Below the pieces are notes generated by a model. The model ran no database searches and had not been told where the DNA came from. It saw only the letters and a program-made list of their open reading frames with translations. 64,000 bases of DNA from positions 2,108,001-2,172,000 of the forward strand of contig NZ_RDTE01000003.1 in assembly GCF_004125265.1 (NCBI RefSeq), read 5' to 3'. Below, piece by piece: positions 38,542 through 51,659 of the stretch. The translations under genes were made by a program, and so were the position numbers. The DNA is from Streptomyces lydicus. Its GTDB lineage: Bacteria > Actinomycetota > Actinomycetes > Streptomycetales > Streptomycetaceae. The stretch's first letter is position 1. The number at the start of each line of letters is the position of its first letter.

Positions 38542-41147
38542 CTACAACCGCGGGTCCACCGGCTCCGACTCCAGCGCGAGCACCGCGAAGACCGCCTCGT
38601 GCACCCGCCACAGCGGTTCGCCGTCCGCCAGCCGGTCGAGCGCCTCCAGGCCCAGTGCGTACTCGCGCAGGGCCAGCGAACGCTTGTGGCCCAGATGACG
38701 GACGCGCAGGCGCGCGAGGTTCTCCGGGCGGGTGTACTCCGGCCCGTAGATGATCCGCAGGTATTCGCGGCCACGGCACTTGACGCCCGGCTGGACGAGC
38801 CGTCCGTCGCCCTGCCGTATCAGCGCCTGAACCGGCTTGACCACCATGCCCTCGCCGCCGTCGGCGGTCAGCCGCAGCCACCAGGCGGTACCGGCCGCGA
38901 CCGACGTCTCGTCCTCGGTGTCGACGATGATCCGCCGGGTCGCGGCGAGCAGGCCCGGCCGCTGCGGGGTGCCGTCGGCCGCCGCACCCTCCTCCCTGGC
39001 CGTCACCACGGCCTCCGCCGCGATGATCCGGTCGATCAGCGCCAGCTGGTCGGTGTGCGGCAGCCCGGCGAGGCTGCGGCCCCGCACCGCGAGTATCTGG
39101 AACGGCGCGAGCCGGATACCGTCCGGCACACCGGTCCGCCCAGCGTGCGGTGCCTCGTCCGCATCCGGGGCCGAGGCCTGGACGGACGCCGCGTCGCCCG
39201 CGTCCGGGGCCGGAGCGCGCACGGTGCCCGGCGCCTGGGCGACATCCGCGTCCGGCACACCTGCGGCGTCTGCATCCGGCAGACCGGCAGCATCCTTGTC
39301 CGGCACACCTGCGGCCTGTGCCGGCTCCGCACCCACCCGCCAGCAGTAGCGCCGGTAGGCCTGGGTGAAGGCGGCGGCGTCCACGGCCCGGTCCCGCTGC
39401 CGGGCGAGCAGCGCGGACACCTCGACCCCGCGGGCGGCCGCCGACTCCAGCGCGCCGAGCACGCCGGGGAACGCCGCTCGGGACGCCGCGCCCACGGCCG
39501 CGTACTGCTTGCGCAGCAGACCGGTCGCCTTCAGCGACCACGGCATCAATTCGGCGTCCAGCAGCAGCCAGTCGGTCTCCAGCTCCGCCCACAGACCGGC
39601 CTCTTCGACACAGTCCCGGATCCGCCGCAGGATGCGTCCGGTCGTCTCCGGGTCGTCGAAGAACGGCCGGCCGGTGCGGGTGTACAGGGCGCCCGGCACC
39701 CCCTTCGACAGCCCGGTGGGGGTGCCTCCGCTGCCGTCGGGTCCGTGCGGGAACGCCTCGGCCACCGTCTCGTCACGGCACACCAGGACCACGGCACGGG
39801 AGCCCATGTGCTTCTCCTCGCACACCACTTCCCGCACCCCGTCCGCGCGGTACCCGGCGAACGCCTCCGCGGGGTGCTCCAGGTAGCCGTCCTCAGCCGA
39901 GGTCGCACACGGCGCCATGGTCGGCGGGAGGTACGGCAGCAGGCGCGGGTCGATCGCGAAGCGACTCATCACCTCCAGGGCGGCCGCGGCGTTCTCCTCC
40001 CTGACCGCGAGCCGGCCCATGTAACGGGTCTCCACGATCCGCCGCCCCGCCACATCGTTCAGGTCGAGCGGACGGCCGTCCGCCCCGCCCGGCGCCTCGG
40101 TGGCGAGCGGTTTCGTGGGCTCGTACCAGACCCGCTCCGCTGGGACGTCCACCAGCTCGCGCTCCGGCCAGCGCAGCGCGGTCATCGCACCGCCGAAGAC
40201 ACAGCCGGTGTCCAGGCAGAGGGTGTTGTTGAGCCAGTTGGCGCGCGGGGTGGGGGTGTGGCCGTAGACGACGGCGGCACGGCCGCGGTAGTCCTCGGCC
40301 CACGGGTAGCGCACCGGCAGGCCGAACTCATCGGTCTCGCCGGTGGTGTCGCCGTACAGCGCGAAGGAGCGCACCCGGCCGGACGTCCGGCCGTGGTACT
40401 TCTCCGGCAGCCCGGCGTGGCAGACCACGAGTCTGCCGCCGTCCAGGACGTAGTGGCTGACCAGACCGCGGATGAACTCCCCGACCTCGGTGCGGAAGGC
40501 GGGGTCCTCCTTCTCCAGCTGCTCGATGGTCTCGGCGAGCCCATGGGTGGGCCGGACCTTGCGGCCCTTGAGGTGGCGGCCGAGCTTGTTCTCGTGGTTG
40601 CCCGGCACACACAGCGCATGCCCGGCTCCCACCATGCCCATCACCAGACGCAGCACTCCGGGGCTGTCCGGCCCACGGTCCACGAGGTCGCCGACGAAGA
40701 CCGCGGTACGGCCCTCGGGGTGTGCGGCGTCCACGGCCCGGCCGTGTCCGTCGCGCACCAGCGCATAGCCCAGCCTGCCGAGCAGGGTCTCCAGCTCGGA
40801 ACGGCAGCCGTGGATGTCGCCGATGATGTCGAACGGGCCGGTGAGGTGCCGCAGGTCGTTGAACCGCCGCTCCGTGACGACCTCGGCCGACTCCACCTCC
40901 TGCGGCCCCCGGAGGACGTGCACTTTGCGGAAGCCCTCGCGCTCCAGATGCCGCAGCGAACGGCGGAGTTCACGCTGGTGGCGCTGGATGACCCGGCGGG
41001 GCAGCCCGGCCCGGTCGCTGCGCGCGGCGTTGCGTGCGGCGCAGACCTGCTCGGGCACGTCCAGGACGATCGCCACCGGCAGTACGTCATGCTCCCGGGC
41101 CAGCCGCACCAGCTGGGCGCGCGCTTCGGACTGCACATTCGTCGCGT
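38542..41147 (-). pseudogene. pnkp: Polynucleotide kinase-phosphatase (Pnkp), 3' segment: phosphatase and ligase domains
   Basis: About 868 codons of an open frame beginning at the element boundary with NVQSEARAQLV, the end of the kinase domain. A calcineurin-type 2',3'-phosphatase follows (GDIHGCRSELETLL, GDLVDRGPDS, PGNHENK, HAGLPEKYH). Then comes an ATP-dependent ligase/adenylyltransferase with CEEKHMGSRA as lysine-nucleotide motif and GGEGMVVKP. The P-loop half of the kinase is 7.5 kb away at 48655-49079. Removing the element rejoins VVDA-T-NVQ in frame. An internal TTG at 41157 in the element could still start phosphatase/ligase synthesis. The ligase part has an insert of repeated PDADAAG-like units (about 39110-39320). 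In bacteria Pnkp with Hen1 seals and 2'-O-methylates ribotoxin-cleaved tRNA. Confidence 0.93.
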
Positions 41148-41153
41148 TCCCTG
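41141..41153. other. Left attachment junction (core GTCGCG plus arm TTCCCTG)
   Basis: Host side reads ...CACATTC then GTCGCG, then the element arm TTCCCTG. Read on the minus strand this is CAGGGAA-CGCGAC followed by GAATGTGCAG, the pnkp codons for T-N-V-Q. The last arm base and the core overlap by one shared T, so 7 bases (GTCGCGT) are common to both junctions. Confidence 0.88.
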
Positions 41154-41160
41154 TCAAGTT

Positions 41161-41541
41161 CTAATGTTCACGTCGAGCGAATCCCGGCGGGGCCGTGAAC
41201 GCGGTTGGCTCACGGCAGTAGAGGCGGTCGCTGACGGCCCTTCATCCGGACGCGGCGTTTCGGCAATCAGTTTGGATGGCTGTGCCTAAAGTGCTCCGCA
41301 GTGAACGCGCGCTGGCCGGCCGCGGTCCCCATCATGGGCCGATGGGGCGCCGGTGGAGTAGGGACCTGCGTCGGTGCGGCGTGTCGCGGTTTCCCACGAA
41401 ATCCGGTGGAGTCTCAGCGGCCGGAAGTGGTTGGGTCCTGCTCAATGCTTCGCTGATACGGCCCGGCACAGTGCGAGGCGCAAGGTCCGAATCGCAGGCG
41501 CGGTCTAGCCCGCGTGTCGTCGAGTGATGGAGGTTATCGCG
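41161..41541. other. Element left-end non-coding region
   Basis: About 380 bases between the left junction and the methyltransferase gene. GC is lower than the flanks and I see no gene. It must contain the methyltransferase promoter, and it may provide signals for expressing the cut 3' part of pnkp towards the left. Confidence 0.5.
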
Positions 41542-42330
41542 GTGGCTGGTTATGGGGCGCTTTCTGACGTATACGAGTGGCTGATCGGGGACGACAGGTT
41601 GACCCCCGCCAATGCAGCCGCGGTTTATTACAGCGATGTCGTGGGCTCTCTGCCGCCCAACGCGCGCGTCCTCGACTGCGCGTGTGGAACCGGCCAGCTC
41701 GCCGTCGGTCTCGCGAGTCTTGGCCTTGACGTGGTCGCCGCAGACGCCAGCAATGGGATGGTTCGCCGGACCGAGAAGGCCGCCGACGAGCAGGGTGTCT
41801 CGCTTCGAGCCCTCCGCGCGAGCTGGGACGAGCTGCCCGACCACCTGGAGGACTCCACGTTCGATCTGGTGTTCTGCGTCGGCAACTCGCTCGGGCACGC
41901 TGAGGGCGCAGCCGGGCGCCTGACCGCACTGGAAGCTATGTCGCGGCTGCTGAATCCGGGCGGACGCCTCGTGCTCACGTCACGCAACTGGGAGCTCGTG
42001 CGCTCCGCCGGCTCACGGGTAGACGTCCGCGATCGACTCATCCGCCGCAACGACCGCGATGCGGTCGTCAGCTACTACTGGCAGATCGAGCAGCGCTGGG
42101 AGCAGGAACACTTCCTCGAGATCGTGGTCGCCCAGATCGAGCCGGATGGGGCAGTGCGAGCCTGCTCGGAGCGGTTGTCCATCTGGCCCTACCGGTACGA
42201 GGACCTCGTGGCGCAGTTGCGGAGTGTCGGGCTCACGGTGCAGTCCACCACCTTCGACCCCGAGAGCGATGGATACCTGGTGGTCGCCAGCCGCGACCAG
42301 GCGCGAGGCACGTCTGAGCCGGCGCGCTGA
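41542..42330 (+). CDS. SAM-dependent methyltransferase, element cargo
   Basis: 262 aa from GTG at 41542, chosen because GGAGG sits eight bases upstream; GTG/ATG codons 15-18 bases earlier are in frame but unsupported. Class-I methyltransferase: VLDCACGTGQLAVGLA (motif I, near residue 45), DVVAADAS acid loop, FDLVFCVGNSLGH (motif IV) and GGRLVLTSRNWE. The N-terminal YGALSDVYEWLIG resembles small-molecule or glycine N-methyltransferases. GC is lower than in the host genes around it. It is the only non-recombination gene of the element that looks intact, so it may benefit the host or modify DNA, RNA or a metabolite. Substrate unknown. Confidence 0.82.
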   Translation: MAGYGALSDVYEWLIGDDRLTPANAAAVYYSDVVGSLPPNARVLDCACGTGQLAVGLASLGLDVVAADASNGMVRRTEKAADEQGVSLRALRASWDELPDHLEDSTFDLVFCVGNSLGHAEGAAGRLTALEAMSRLLNPGGRLVLTSRNWELVRSAGSRVDVRDRLIRRNDRDAVVSYYWQIEQRWEQEHFLEIVVAQIEPDGAVRACSERLSIWPYRYEDLVAQLRSVGLTVQSTTFDPESDGYLVVASRDQARGTSEPAR

Positions 42331-42344
42331 TCCGCTTTTCGTCG

Positions 42345-42722
42345 TTGTCGTTGCCGACCTGTGGGCTCGCGACCGCCTGCAGCGGGTTCTTCGCGAAGTG
42401 TTCAGCGCTTGGAGCGGTTGCTGCGGGTGCGGTCCTCGCCGCGCTTGCTTCCAAGCTGCGGACCGCGGCCTGCACGGCGTCCACCAAGGCCTTCGTGACC
42501 CTGGACGGCACGCTGCTGCCGATCGACCGAATCGCGGCCGACCGGCCCTTCTACTCTGGGAAACATGAGAAGCACGGCATGAACGTGCAGATCATTACCG
42601 ATCCCGCCGGGCGACTGGTGTGGGCATCGCCTGCACTGCCCGGCGCGGTCCACGACATCAAGGCCCCGCGCCGCTCACCCCCGCTGTCACTTCGAAGCAG
42701 CTCCCGCAGTCACGCACAATGA
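42345..42722 (+). pseudogene. IS5-type (DDE) transposase fragment
   Basis: The middle of the frame (about 42485-42665) reads FVTLDGTLLPIDRI, then RPFYSGKHEKHGMNVQ, then WASPALPGAVHDIKA, the first catalytic aspartate region of DDE_Tnp_4/IS5-family transposases. The N-terminal domain, the second aspartate and the glutamate are missing, and the flanking residues are unrelated. A dead remnant left between the methyltransferase and the recombinase operon. Confidence 0.75.
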
Positions 42723-42744
42723 CAGCCCTGGGAGCTGGACGGGT

Positions 42745-45349
<2,605 letters not shown>

Positions 45350-45353
<4 letters not shown>

Positions 45354-47080
45354 GGGGTGAGATCTCCCTTCACCAAGAGGTGGACCAGGGCCCGGTCCTC
45401 GTCGTTCACGCGGGCGAGCGCCGCGTTCCAGGCCGCCGGGCCGACCTTGTCGCGCAGGTCCTCAAGGCGGAGCACGTGCTCCCTCCAGTGCTCGTTCCAG
45501 GTGCGGTCGGGCAGGACGGACCGAAGGCTGTGCAGCTTCTGGTGCAGATAGGCGAGCCGGGGGTGATGGCCGGGGTGGACCCGGGCGTTGGGGCAGGCCA
45601 GGCAGAGCAGGAAGTCCGCGCCGCAGCCGCCCTTCGCGTCGGGCCAGGGGCTGGCCGTCTCATCCGCGCAGTCCGCGGTCACGGTCTGCTCGTGGCCGGG
45701 GGCCGGGGCATCGGCAATGTCGCCGACGAAGACCACGGCCTGGGCCTGTTCGAGGGCCTCGCGGGCACCGGCTTCGAAGACGCTCCGTGAAGCGTGCTGA
45801 ACATGCTCGTCGGGCAGCACGTAGATGCTCTGATGGGCGCCCTGGCTGTGCTGAAGGGGACGGCCTTCCCGCGTCACCGTCGTCCTGCGCGCCCTCTGGA
45901 ACGGAGATCCGCCCAGGTCATGCGTGGTCCACCACAGCTGGGCGTCACCGTTGCCGATACCGAAGGCGCAGGGGCCCACCGGGCGGGGCCGTTCCGTGCG
46001 CTGGTGCCTCCGCTTGGGGTAGTGCATCCGCGCAACCATCAACAGGTTGTTGTCGGGCGCGAGACGATGAACCAGGGCCCGTCCATGTGCGGTGGCTTCC
46101 AACGCCTGAGTGATCAGTCTGCCGGAGGAGTCGGCTCCGGAGTCGGTGATGTTCTCCGTGGAGAACCATCGGCCTCCGCCCTGCCTGCGCTTTTCGATCT
46201 GAACCTGATAGGTCACCGTGGCCGTCGATCCGGCGGACGGGGCGGTGGTCGGGGCTGGCATCCGGTCGTAGACGGACAGGTTCCAGCCGAACCGGTCGGT
46301 CAGCAGCACGCCCAGCGCGGTGAGTTCGGAACGTGACAGGAAGAGCCTGCCCCACATGTTCTCCGGGCTGGTGCCGCCGAGTAGCGCACGGTCCTTCACG
46401 AACTCCCCGCTCGGCATGACCGCGTGCGGGACGTAGCCGGTCTGGGCGAGGTGATCGAGTACCTGGCCCAGGCGCTCATCGTGGCTGCCTTCCTCCAGGT
46501 CGCCAGCCCGCCACCTCTCCAACAGGATGGTGTTCTCGCGGATCCGCAGCAGGGCGGTCCGAAACTGCCGCTGGGCCACCCGCAGGACCCGCTCCCGCTC
46601 CTCCTTGCCGTACGACTGCTTGATCGGCACGGTCTTCGGGATGCGCCGGGCCAGTTCTTCACCCACCGGCCCCGCAGCCAGCCGCGGATCTGCTCGCAGC
46701 AGTGGCCGAACCTGCCGCAGCACGTTCTTGCCGCTGTTGGTGCCGATATGCCTCGCGCGCCAGCGCTTGAGCATGGCGGACGTCAAGTCCCCCAGGTCCT
46801 GCGAGGGATGCTCCAGCTCGGCGACGAACCGCGCGAACATCTTCACCGTGATCCAGGAAGCCCGTGCGGTCTCGTGACTGTTCCAGCCCGCGGACCGGAT
46901 CGCGAAGACCTCGGCCAGCGACCGCTGCATCGCCTCGGCGACGGGTAGTTCGGCGAAGTCGAACGTCATCTCGTATCCGGCCTTGTTGACGACCGTCACC
47001 ACAAGCCCGTCGGGAGCCAGCGGCGGCTCGGTGCGGTGATCGGCTGGCGGCAGGATGGCCCGCCGTCCCCGCCCGGTCAC
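45350..47080 (-). CDS. Tyrosine recombinase 2 of the trio, divergent
   Basis: 576 aa, ATG at 47080 overlapping the upstream stop in ATGA and its own stop overlapping the next start the same way. The N-terminal half has a SAM-like core-binding fold (ASWITVKMFARFVAELE). The catalytic boxes are hard to see, and the C-terminus has a cysteine/histidine cluster (CGADFLLCLACPNARVHPGHH). It may be a structural partner with a degenerate active site, as happens in multi-recombinase elements. Identification rests mainly on operon position. Confidence 0.75.
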
Positions 47081-48643
47081 CGGGCCGCCTCAAGGACGGC
47101 GTCGATGTCCTGGATGCCCTCCGACTCCCGGGCGAGCCGGGTGAACACACCGTCCAGGTCCTCGACCTGCTGTTCCTCCTCGCTGGCGGGTTCGGCCGCG
47201 GCCAGGATCGACTCCAGTTGCAGGTGCGTGACCGGCGCGAGGTAGTGCCGTTTCGTCACCTCCACGTCCGCGTGACCGAGGAGTGTCTTCCCCAGCCACC
47301 ACGGATCGCCGAACAGCATGGCGAAGTCCCGCCGGTCTGCGGCCGAGAGCCCATAGCGGGTCTCGACCAGCTGGTTCAGCAAGACCAGCATGTAGAGGGC
47401 CATCGAATGACGCGCGGCGTGCGGCGTGGCGTACGGACTCTTTCCGCGTACCTCCGCCAACCGGAAGCCCCGTTCGACCTCCCGTTCCTCCGCGGTGAGC
47501 AGGACCTCCTCACAGCGCAGGTTCGCCGCCCTGAATACGCCGTTCCACCGGTCCGGGGCCATCGGCAGTCCCTGCTCTGTCAGCCACAACCACGCAGGCT
47601 CCGGCCCGTCTGGTCCCTCCAGGAACAGCCACTGCCGCTCACGCCACCCCAGGCGGCCGAGCTCCTGCTCGCCAACGACGCCGTCCGCATCGACCCACTC
47701 GACCTTCGGTCTCAGACCCCGCGTCACCTTCGTGACCCGCCGCATCATGGGCAGCCGCTCGTAACGGCCTTCCACCTGGGCACGTTGCACCGCCCACGCC
47801 CGCTCGGACTCGACGTATGCCTCGGCCTGACCGACCGCGTCCACCGACGCGTAGAAGACCCGGCTCTGCTTCGACCGGGTGGCCGCCGCGGCAACGCGGC
47901 CATGGCAGTAACGGCCGAACCGCAGACGCTGGCAGGGCAGTTCAAAGGTGAGCAGTGAACCACCCTCCTGCCGGCGCAGGCCGGAGCTGAGCAGCAGCTG
48001 CACGAAGCTGGTGTTGCGCAACTCCGTCCGTGACTCCCACCCCGGCGCCGGCATCCCTGTACGGATGTGACCGCGCAACCCGATGTCGGACCACAAGCCC
48101 CAGGTCCGCGGCGTCAGCCAGAGCACGCGCGAGCTCACCGAGTCCGCGGCCCGGTCCTCGCGGCGCACGATGTCCACCGGCAGCGGGGACACCTTCGCCC
48201 ACCGGAACAGCTTGGTGAACGCGGCCGCCTCTCGGTTCCACTTCGTCCCGCCGATCCGGCGGGGATTTTCCGGAGCTCGGCATCTCCAGTGCCGGTAGTC
48301 CGCCAAGTCCTGCCGCGTCGCCCGCCTCCACGAAACGCCGCGCGAGGAAAGGAAAGTCAGAAGCGGCCGGATATCCGTCGCGTAATTTCCGCTTGGTCTC
48401 CCGCTCCAGATCCCGGAATTCGACGGACCGGACGAAATTCAGCAGGTCCCGGTCCACCGTTCCGTCCGGCGCAATGAACACCGGATCACCTGGCCGCAGA
48501 CCGATCCGGGCGACCTCGGTTGGCAGGTCCTGTACCCCCAGGACGCCCTCAGGCGGCAGCGATCCCCACTGCCCCGGATCGGGCACCCACACCACGCACC
48601 ACTCTTGCAACTGACGCCTCCCCTGACGCTTGAACACGCTCAA
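47077..48643 (-). pseudogene. Tyrosine recombinase 1 of the trio, split by a +1 frameshift
   Basis: The reading begins at TTG 48643 (or GTG 48637), only 12 bases inside the right core, with MSVFKR-like start and LRPGDPVFIAPDG in the N-terminal domain. Near 48320-48335 the similarity moves to another frame (TRQDLADYRHWRC onward), which runs to the stop at 47077. That second part holds SSGLRRQEGGSLL (first arginine), PHAARHSMALYM (HxxR box) and LLGHADVEVTKRHY with the nucleophile tyrosine. One base gained or two lost explains it. It may be an inactivating mutation, a sequence error or programmed slippage. Codon 87 is TTA (48385). Confidence 0.8.
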
Positions 48644-48647
48644 TCAT

Positions 48648-48661
48648 CAGGGAAGTCGCGT
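48648..48661. other. Right attachment junction (arm CAGGGAA plus core GTCGCG)
   Basis: Plus strand: element arm CAGGGAA (48648-48654), core GTCGCG (48655-48660), T, then host CCACGACCGTCAG, which reads VVD on the minus strand. The arm is the exact reverse complement of TTCCCTG at the left junction. Confidence 0.88.
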
Positions 48662-49079
48662 CCACGACCGTCAGCCGCCCGGCGGCCAGCCGCTTGGCCG
48701 CGATGAAGTGCAGCACCTCGAACGCATCGCCACTGGCGCTCTGGTCGTTCTCGTCGTCGCTGACCAGTCCCCGGCAGAAGTCGGAGGAGAGGACTTCGGT
48801 CGGCCGGAAGTGCCGGGCGGCAAAGGTCGATTTCCCGGACCCGGTGGCTCCGACCAGCACCACGAGCGAGAGATCGGGCACGGCGAGCGTGCGCCCCTCC
48901 GGCGCGGACTGCGGCTCCGGCTCGGACCGAGGCGGTGACTCCGGCCCCGGCTCAGGTCGAGGCAGCGGCTGCGGCTGCGGCCCGCGCTCCTGCTGGGCCC
49001 TGTCCCTCTGCCGGTCCTCGCGCGCGTGCTGCGCGTGCTGCTCTTCGTCTCCGTACTCCGTACGGCCGTCGTCCGTCAT
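48655..49079 (-). pseudogene. pnkp: Pnkp 5' segment: kinase P-loop domain, cut by the element
   Basis: ATG at 49079 overlaps the hen1 stop in ATGA. After a Glu/Pro/Gln-rich leader of about 68 residues comes the polynucleotide kinase core: LVVLVGATGSGKSTFAARHF (P-loop), EVLSSDFCRGLVSDDENDQ and LTVVDAT. At that point the element begins, and the frame continues about 35 residues into it to a stop at 48549. The remaining kinase, phosphatase and ligase parts are at 38542-41147. A kinase of this length lacks the arginine-bearing lid region and is unlikely to work alone. Confidence 0.93.
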
Positions 49080-50629
49080 TCCCCGACCTCCTTCCCGTTC
49101 GCCGACGTGCTGCTGTCTTCACGGTTACCGCTGCTCTCACAGTTACCGCTGTTCTCACGGTTACCACCGCCTTGGCCGTGGCCGCCGTCTTCACCGTGGA
49201 TACGGAAGTGCGCGAGCTGGGTGGGCGGGCCCACCTCGGGATCGTCCGGGCCCACCGGGGCGAAGCTCACCTCGTAGCCGTGCCGCGCAGCGACCTCCCG
49301 TGCCCACTGCCGGAACTCCTCCCGTGTCCACTCGAAGCGATGGTCCGCATGCCGGGCCTGGCCGGCCGGCAGCGACTCCCAGCGCACGTTGTACTCCACG
49401 TTCGGCGTCGTCACCACGACGGTCCGCGGCCGGGCCGACCCGAACACCGCATACTCCAGCGCCGGCAGCCTCGCCGGATCTACATGCTCGACGACCTCGC
49501 TGAGCACCGCCGCGTCATAGCCCTTCAGCCTGCTGTCGGTGTACGCCAGGGACCCCTGCACGAGGCGCACACGCTCCGACTGCCGTTCGGGCATACGGTC
49601 CAGCCGAAGCCTGCGCCGCGCCTCGTGCAACGCGCGCATCGACACATCCACACCGACGATCTCGGTGAACTGCCCTTCCTCGAGCAGCGCACCGACCAAC
49701 TGACCCTGCCCGCAGCCCAGATCGAGCACCCGCGCCGCCTTGGCCGAGCGCAGCACGGTGAGGATCGACTCCCGCCGCCGCGCGGCGAGCGGCACCGGCT
49801 TCTCCTCCGTGTCCGCCTCCTCGTCCACCGCGTTGTCGATCATCTCGGCGGCCACGTCGTCCGACTCGGCCAGCCGCTCCAGCTCCAGCCGCTCCATGGC
49901 CTGACGTGTGAGCGACCAGCGGCGCGCGAGGTAGCGTCCGACGATCACCCGCTGCTCAGGGTGGTCCTCCAGCCAGCCCTCGCCGGCCCGCAGCAGCTTG
50001 TCGACCTCATCCGCCGCGACCCAGTAGTGCTTGGCGTCGTCCAGCACCGGGAGCAGCACATACAGATGCCGCAGCGCCTCGGCGAGAGTGCACTCCCCTT
50101 CCAGCGCGAGCCGTACGTAGCGCGAGTCACCCCACTCCGGGAACGTCTCGTCCAACGGCAGGGGCTCGGCCTGCACCGTCCATCCCAGCGGCTCGAACAG
50201 CTTGCGCACCAGCGCCGCACCACCCCGGGCGGGCAGCACCGGCACCTCGACACGCAACGGCATCGTGCGCGTCACCAGTTCGGGCCGCGCCGCGCACTGC
50301 CCCTTCATCGCGCTCGCGAAGACGCTCCTCAGCGCCACCGCCAGCAGCGACGAGGCCGCGTACGGCCGGTCGTTCACATACTGCCCCAGCGCCGAATCCG
50401 GAGCACCGCCGCGCCCCTTCCCCCGGCTCCGGCGCACCAGGGCGATCGGATCGACGTCCAACAGCAGTGCGGCCGTGCACCGTTGAGCGTCGGCCTCGGG
50501 ATAGAGGACGTGCGCGGTGCCGTGCGACGTCGAGAACTGCTGCGCCTTGTCAGGATGCTTGTGCAGCAGGAATCCGAGGTCGGTCGCGGGACGGTCGGCG
50601 CTGCCGGTGGTGGCTATCGTCAGGAACAC
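49076..50629 (-). CDS. hen1: Hen1, 3'-terminal RNA ribose 2'-O-methyltransferase
   Basis: 517 aa, GTG at 50629. The N-terminal half (about 1-240) is the domain that activates the Pnkp ligase; the C-terminal half is the methyltransferase, with VLDLGCGQGQLVGALL (SAM loop), LSEVVEHVDP (metal-binding Glu-Glu-His) and DHRFEWTREEF (metal-binding His and FEW motif). Bacterial Hen1 2'-O-methylates the 3' end at the break before Pnkp seals it, making repaired tRNA resistant to the same ribotoxin. The tail has asparagine/serine repeats (NREN, NCES, NRED). Its stop overlaps the pnkp start. Hen1 is intact here, while its partner is split. Confidence 0.93.
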   Translation of the reverse strand: MFLTIATTGSADRPATDLGFLLHKHPDKAQQFSTSHGTAHVLYPEADAQRCTAALLLDVDPIALVRRSRGKGRGGAPDSALGQYVNDRPYAASSLLAVALRSVFASAMKGQCAARPELVTRTMPLRVEVPVLPARGGAALVRKLFEPLGWTVQAEPLPLDETFPEWGDSRYVRLALEGECTLAEALRHLYVLLPVLDDAKHYWVAADEVDKLLRAGEGWLEDHPEQRVIVGRYLARRWSLTRQAMERLELERLAESDDVAAEMIDNAVDEEADTEEKPVPLAARRRESILTVLRSAKAARVLDLGCGQGQLVGALLEEGQFTEIVGVDVSMRALHEARRRLRLDRMPERQSERVRLVQGSLAYTDSRLKGYDAAVLSEVVEHVDPARLPALEYAVFGSARPRTVVVTTPNVEYNVRWESLPAGQARHADHRFEWTREEFRQWAREVAARHGYEVSFAPVGPDDPEVGPPTQLAHFRIHGEDGGHGQGGGNRENSGNCESSGNREDSSTSANGKEVGE

Positions 50630-50704
50630 GCGTCCGAGTATTGCCCTAGTACGCCGCGATCCACACCGGTTTTCCGGCGGCGCCGTCCGACGCCCGCTCA
50701 GCCG

Positions 50705-51628
50705 TCAGGCCAGCTGGGACTGCACCTGCGCGGAGATCAGCTCGAGGTGGTCGAGATCATCCAGGTCCAGCATCTGCAGGTAGACACGGGACGCCCCGAC
50801 GGCGGCATACCGCCCGATCTTGTCGACGACTTCGGCGGGTGAGCCCGCAAGGCCGTTGGCCTTCAGTTCGTCCACGTTCCTCCCGATGGCCGCGGCCCGT
50901 CGTGCCACCTCGGCATCGCTCCTGCCGACGCAGGCCACGAGGGCGTTGGAGTACACCAGCTCATCGCCCTTGCGCCCGGTGGCTTCAGCGGCCGCCCGCA
51001 CCCGTCCGAACTGGCGCTCGCTGTCTTCGAGCGAGGCAAAGGGGATGTTGAACTCATCGGCGTACTGTGCCGCCAGCCGCGGTGTGCGCCTGACACCGTG
51101 TCCGCCGACCAGCACCGGCACCTTGCCCTGGACGGGCTTGGGCAGCGCAGGCGAATTCTCCAGCTGATAATAGGTCCCGTCGTAGCTGAACTCCTTTCCT
51201 GCCTCGGTGGCCCACAGGCCGGTGACAATCGCCAGCTGCTCTTCCAGCCGTGCGAACTTCTCCTTGGGGAACGGAATGCCGTAAGCCTTGTGCTCCTCCT
51301 CGAACCAGCCGGCACCGAGGCCGAGTTCCACCCGGCCGCCGGACATCTGGTCGACCTGCGCCACCTGGATGGCCAGCACACCCGGCAGCCGGAAGGTGCC
51401 CGCCGTCATCAGCGTCCCGAGACGGATGCGCTTGGTTTCCCGGGCCAGCCCCGCCAGGGTGATCCAGGCGTCCGTCGGTCCGGGCAGCCCGTCGGCATTG
51501 CCCATGCGGAGATAGTGATCCGAACGGAAGAACGCATCGAAGGAAAGGTCCTCCGTAGCTTTGGCGATCTTCAGAAGACTGTCGTAGGAAGCCCCTTGCT
51601 GGGGCTCGGTGAAAATGCGTAGCTCCAT
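50705..51628 (-). CDS. LLM-class F420-dependent oxidoreductase
   Basis: 307 aa luciferase-like monooxygenase fold, ATG at 51628. AKATEDLSFDAFFRSDHYL at the start, RLGTLMTAGTFR and GRVELGLGAGWFEEEHKAYG in the middle, and VPVLVGGHG are hallmarks of the F420-using branch found in actinomycetes. The substrate cannot be inferred. It stands alone behind hen1, separated by about 75 bases and on the same strand. Confidence 0.88.
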   Translation of the reverse strand: MELRIFTEPQQGASYDSLLKIAKATEDLSFDAFFRSDHYLRMGNADGLPGPTDAWITLAGLARETKRIRLGTLMTAGTFRLPGVLAIQVAQVDQMSGGRVELGLGAGWFEEEHKAYGIPFPKEKFARLEEQLAIVTGLWATEAGKEFSYDGTYYQLENSPALPKPVQGKVPVLVGGHGVRRTPRLAAQYADEFNIPFASLEDSERQFGRVRAAAEATGRKGDELVYSNALVACVGRSDAEVARRAAAIGRNVDELKANGLAGSPAEVVDKIGRYAAVGASRVYLQMLDLDDLDHLELISAQVQSQLA

Positions 51629-51659
51629 ACCTCCATCCTGCGCTCCGGACGGCGAACCA

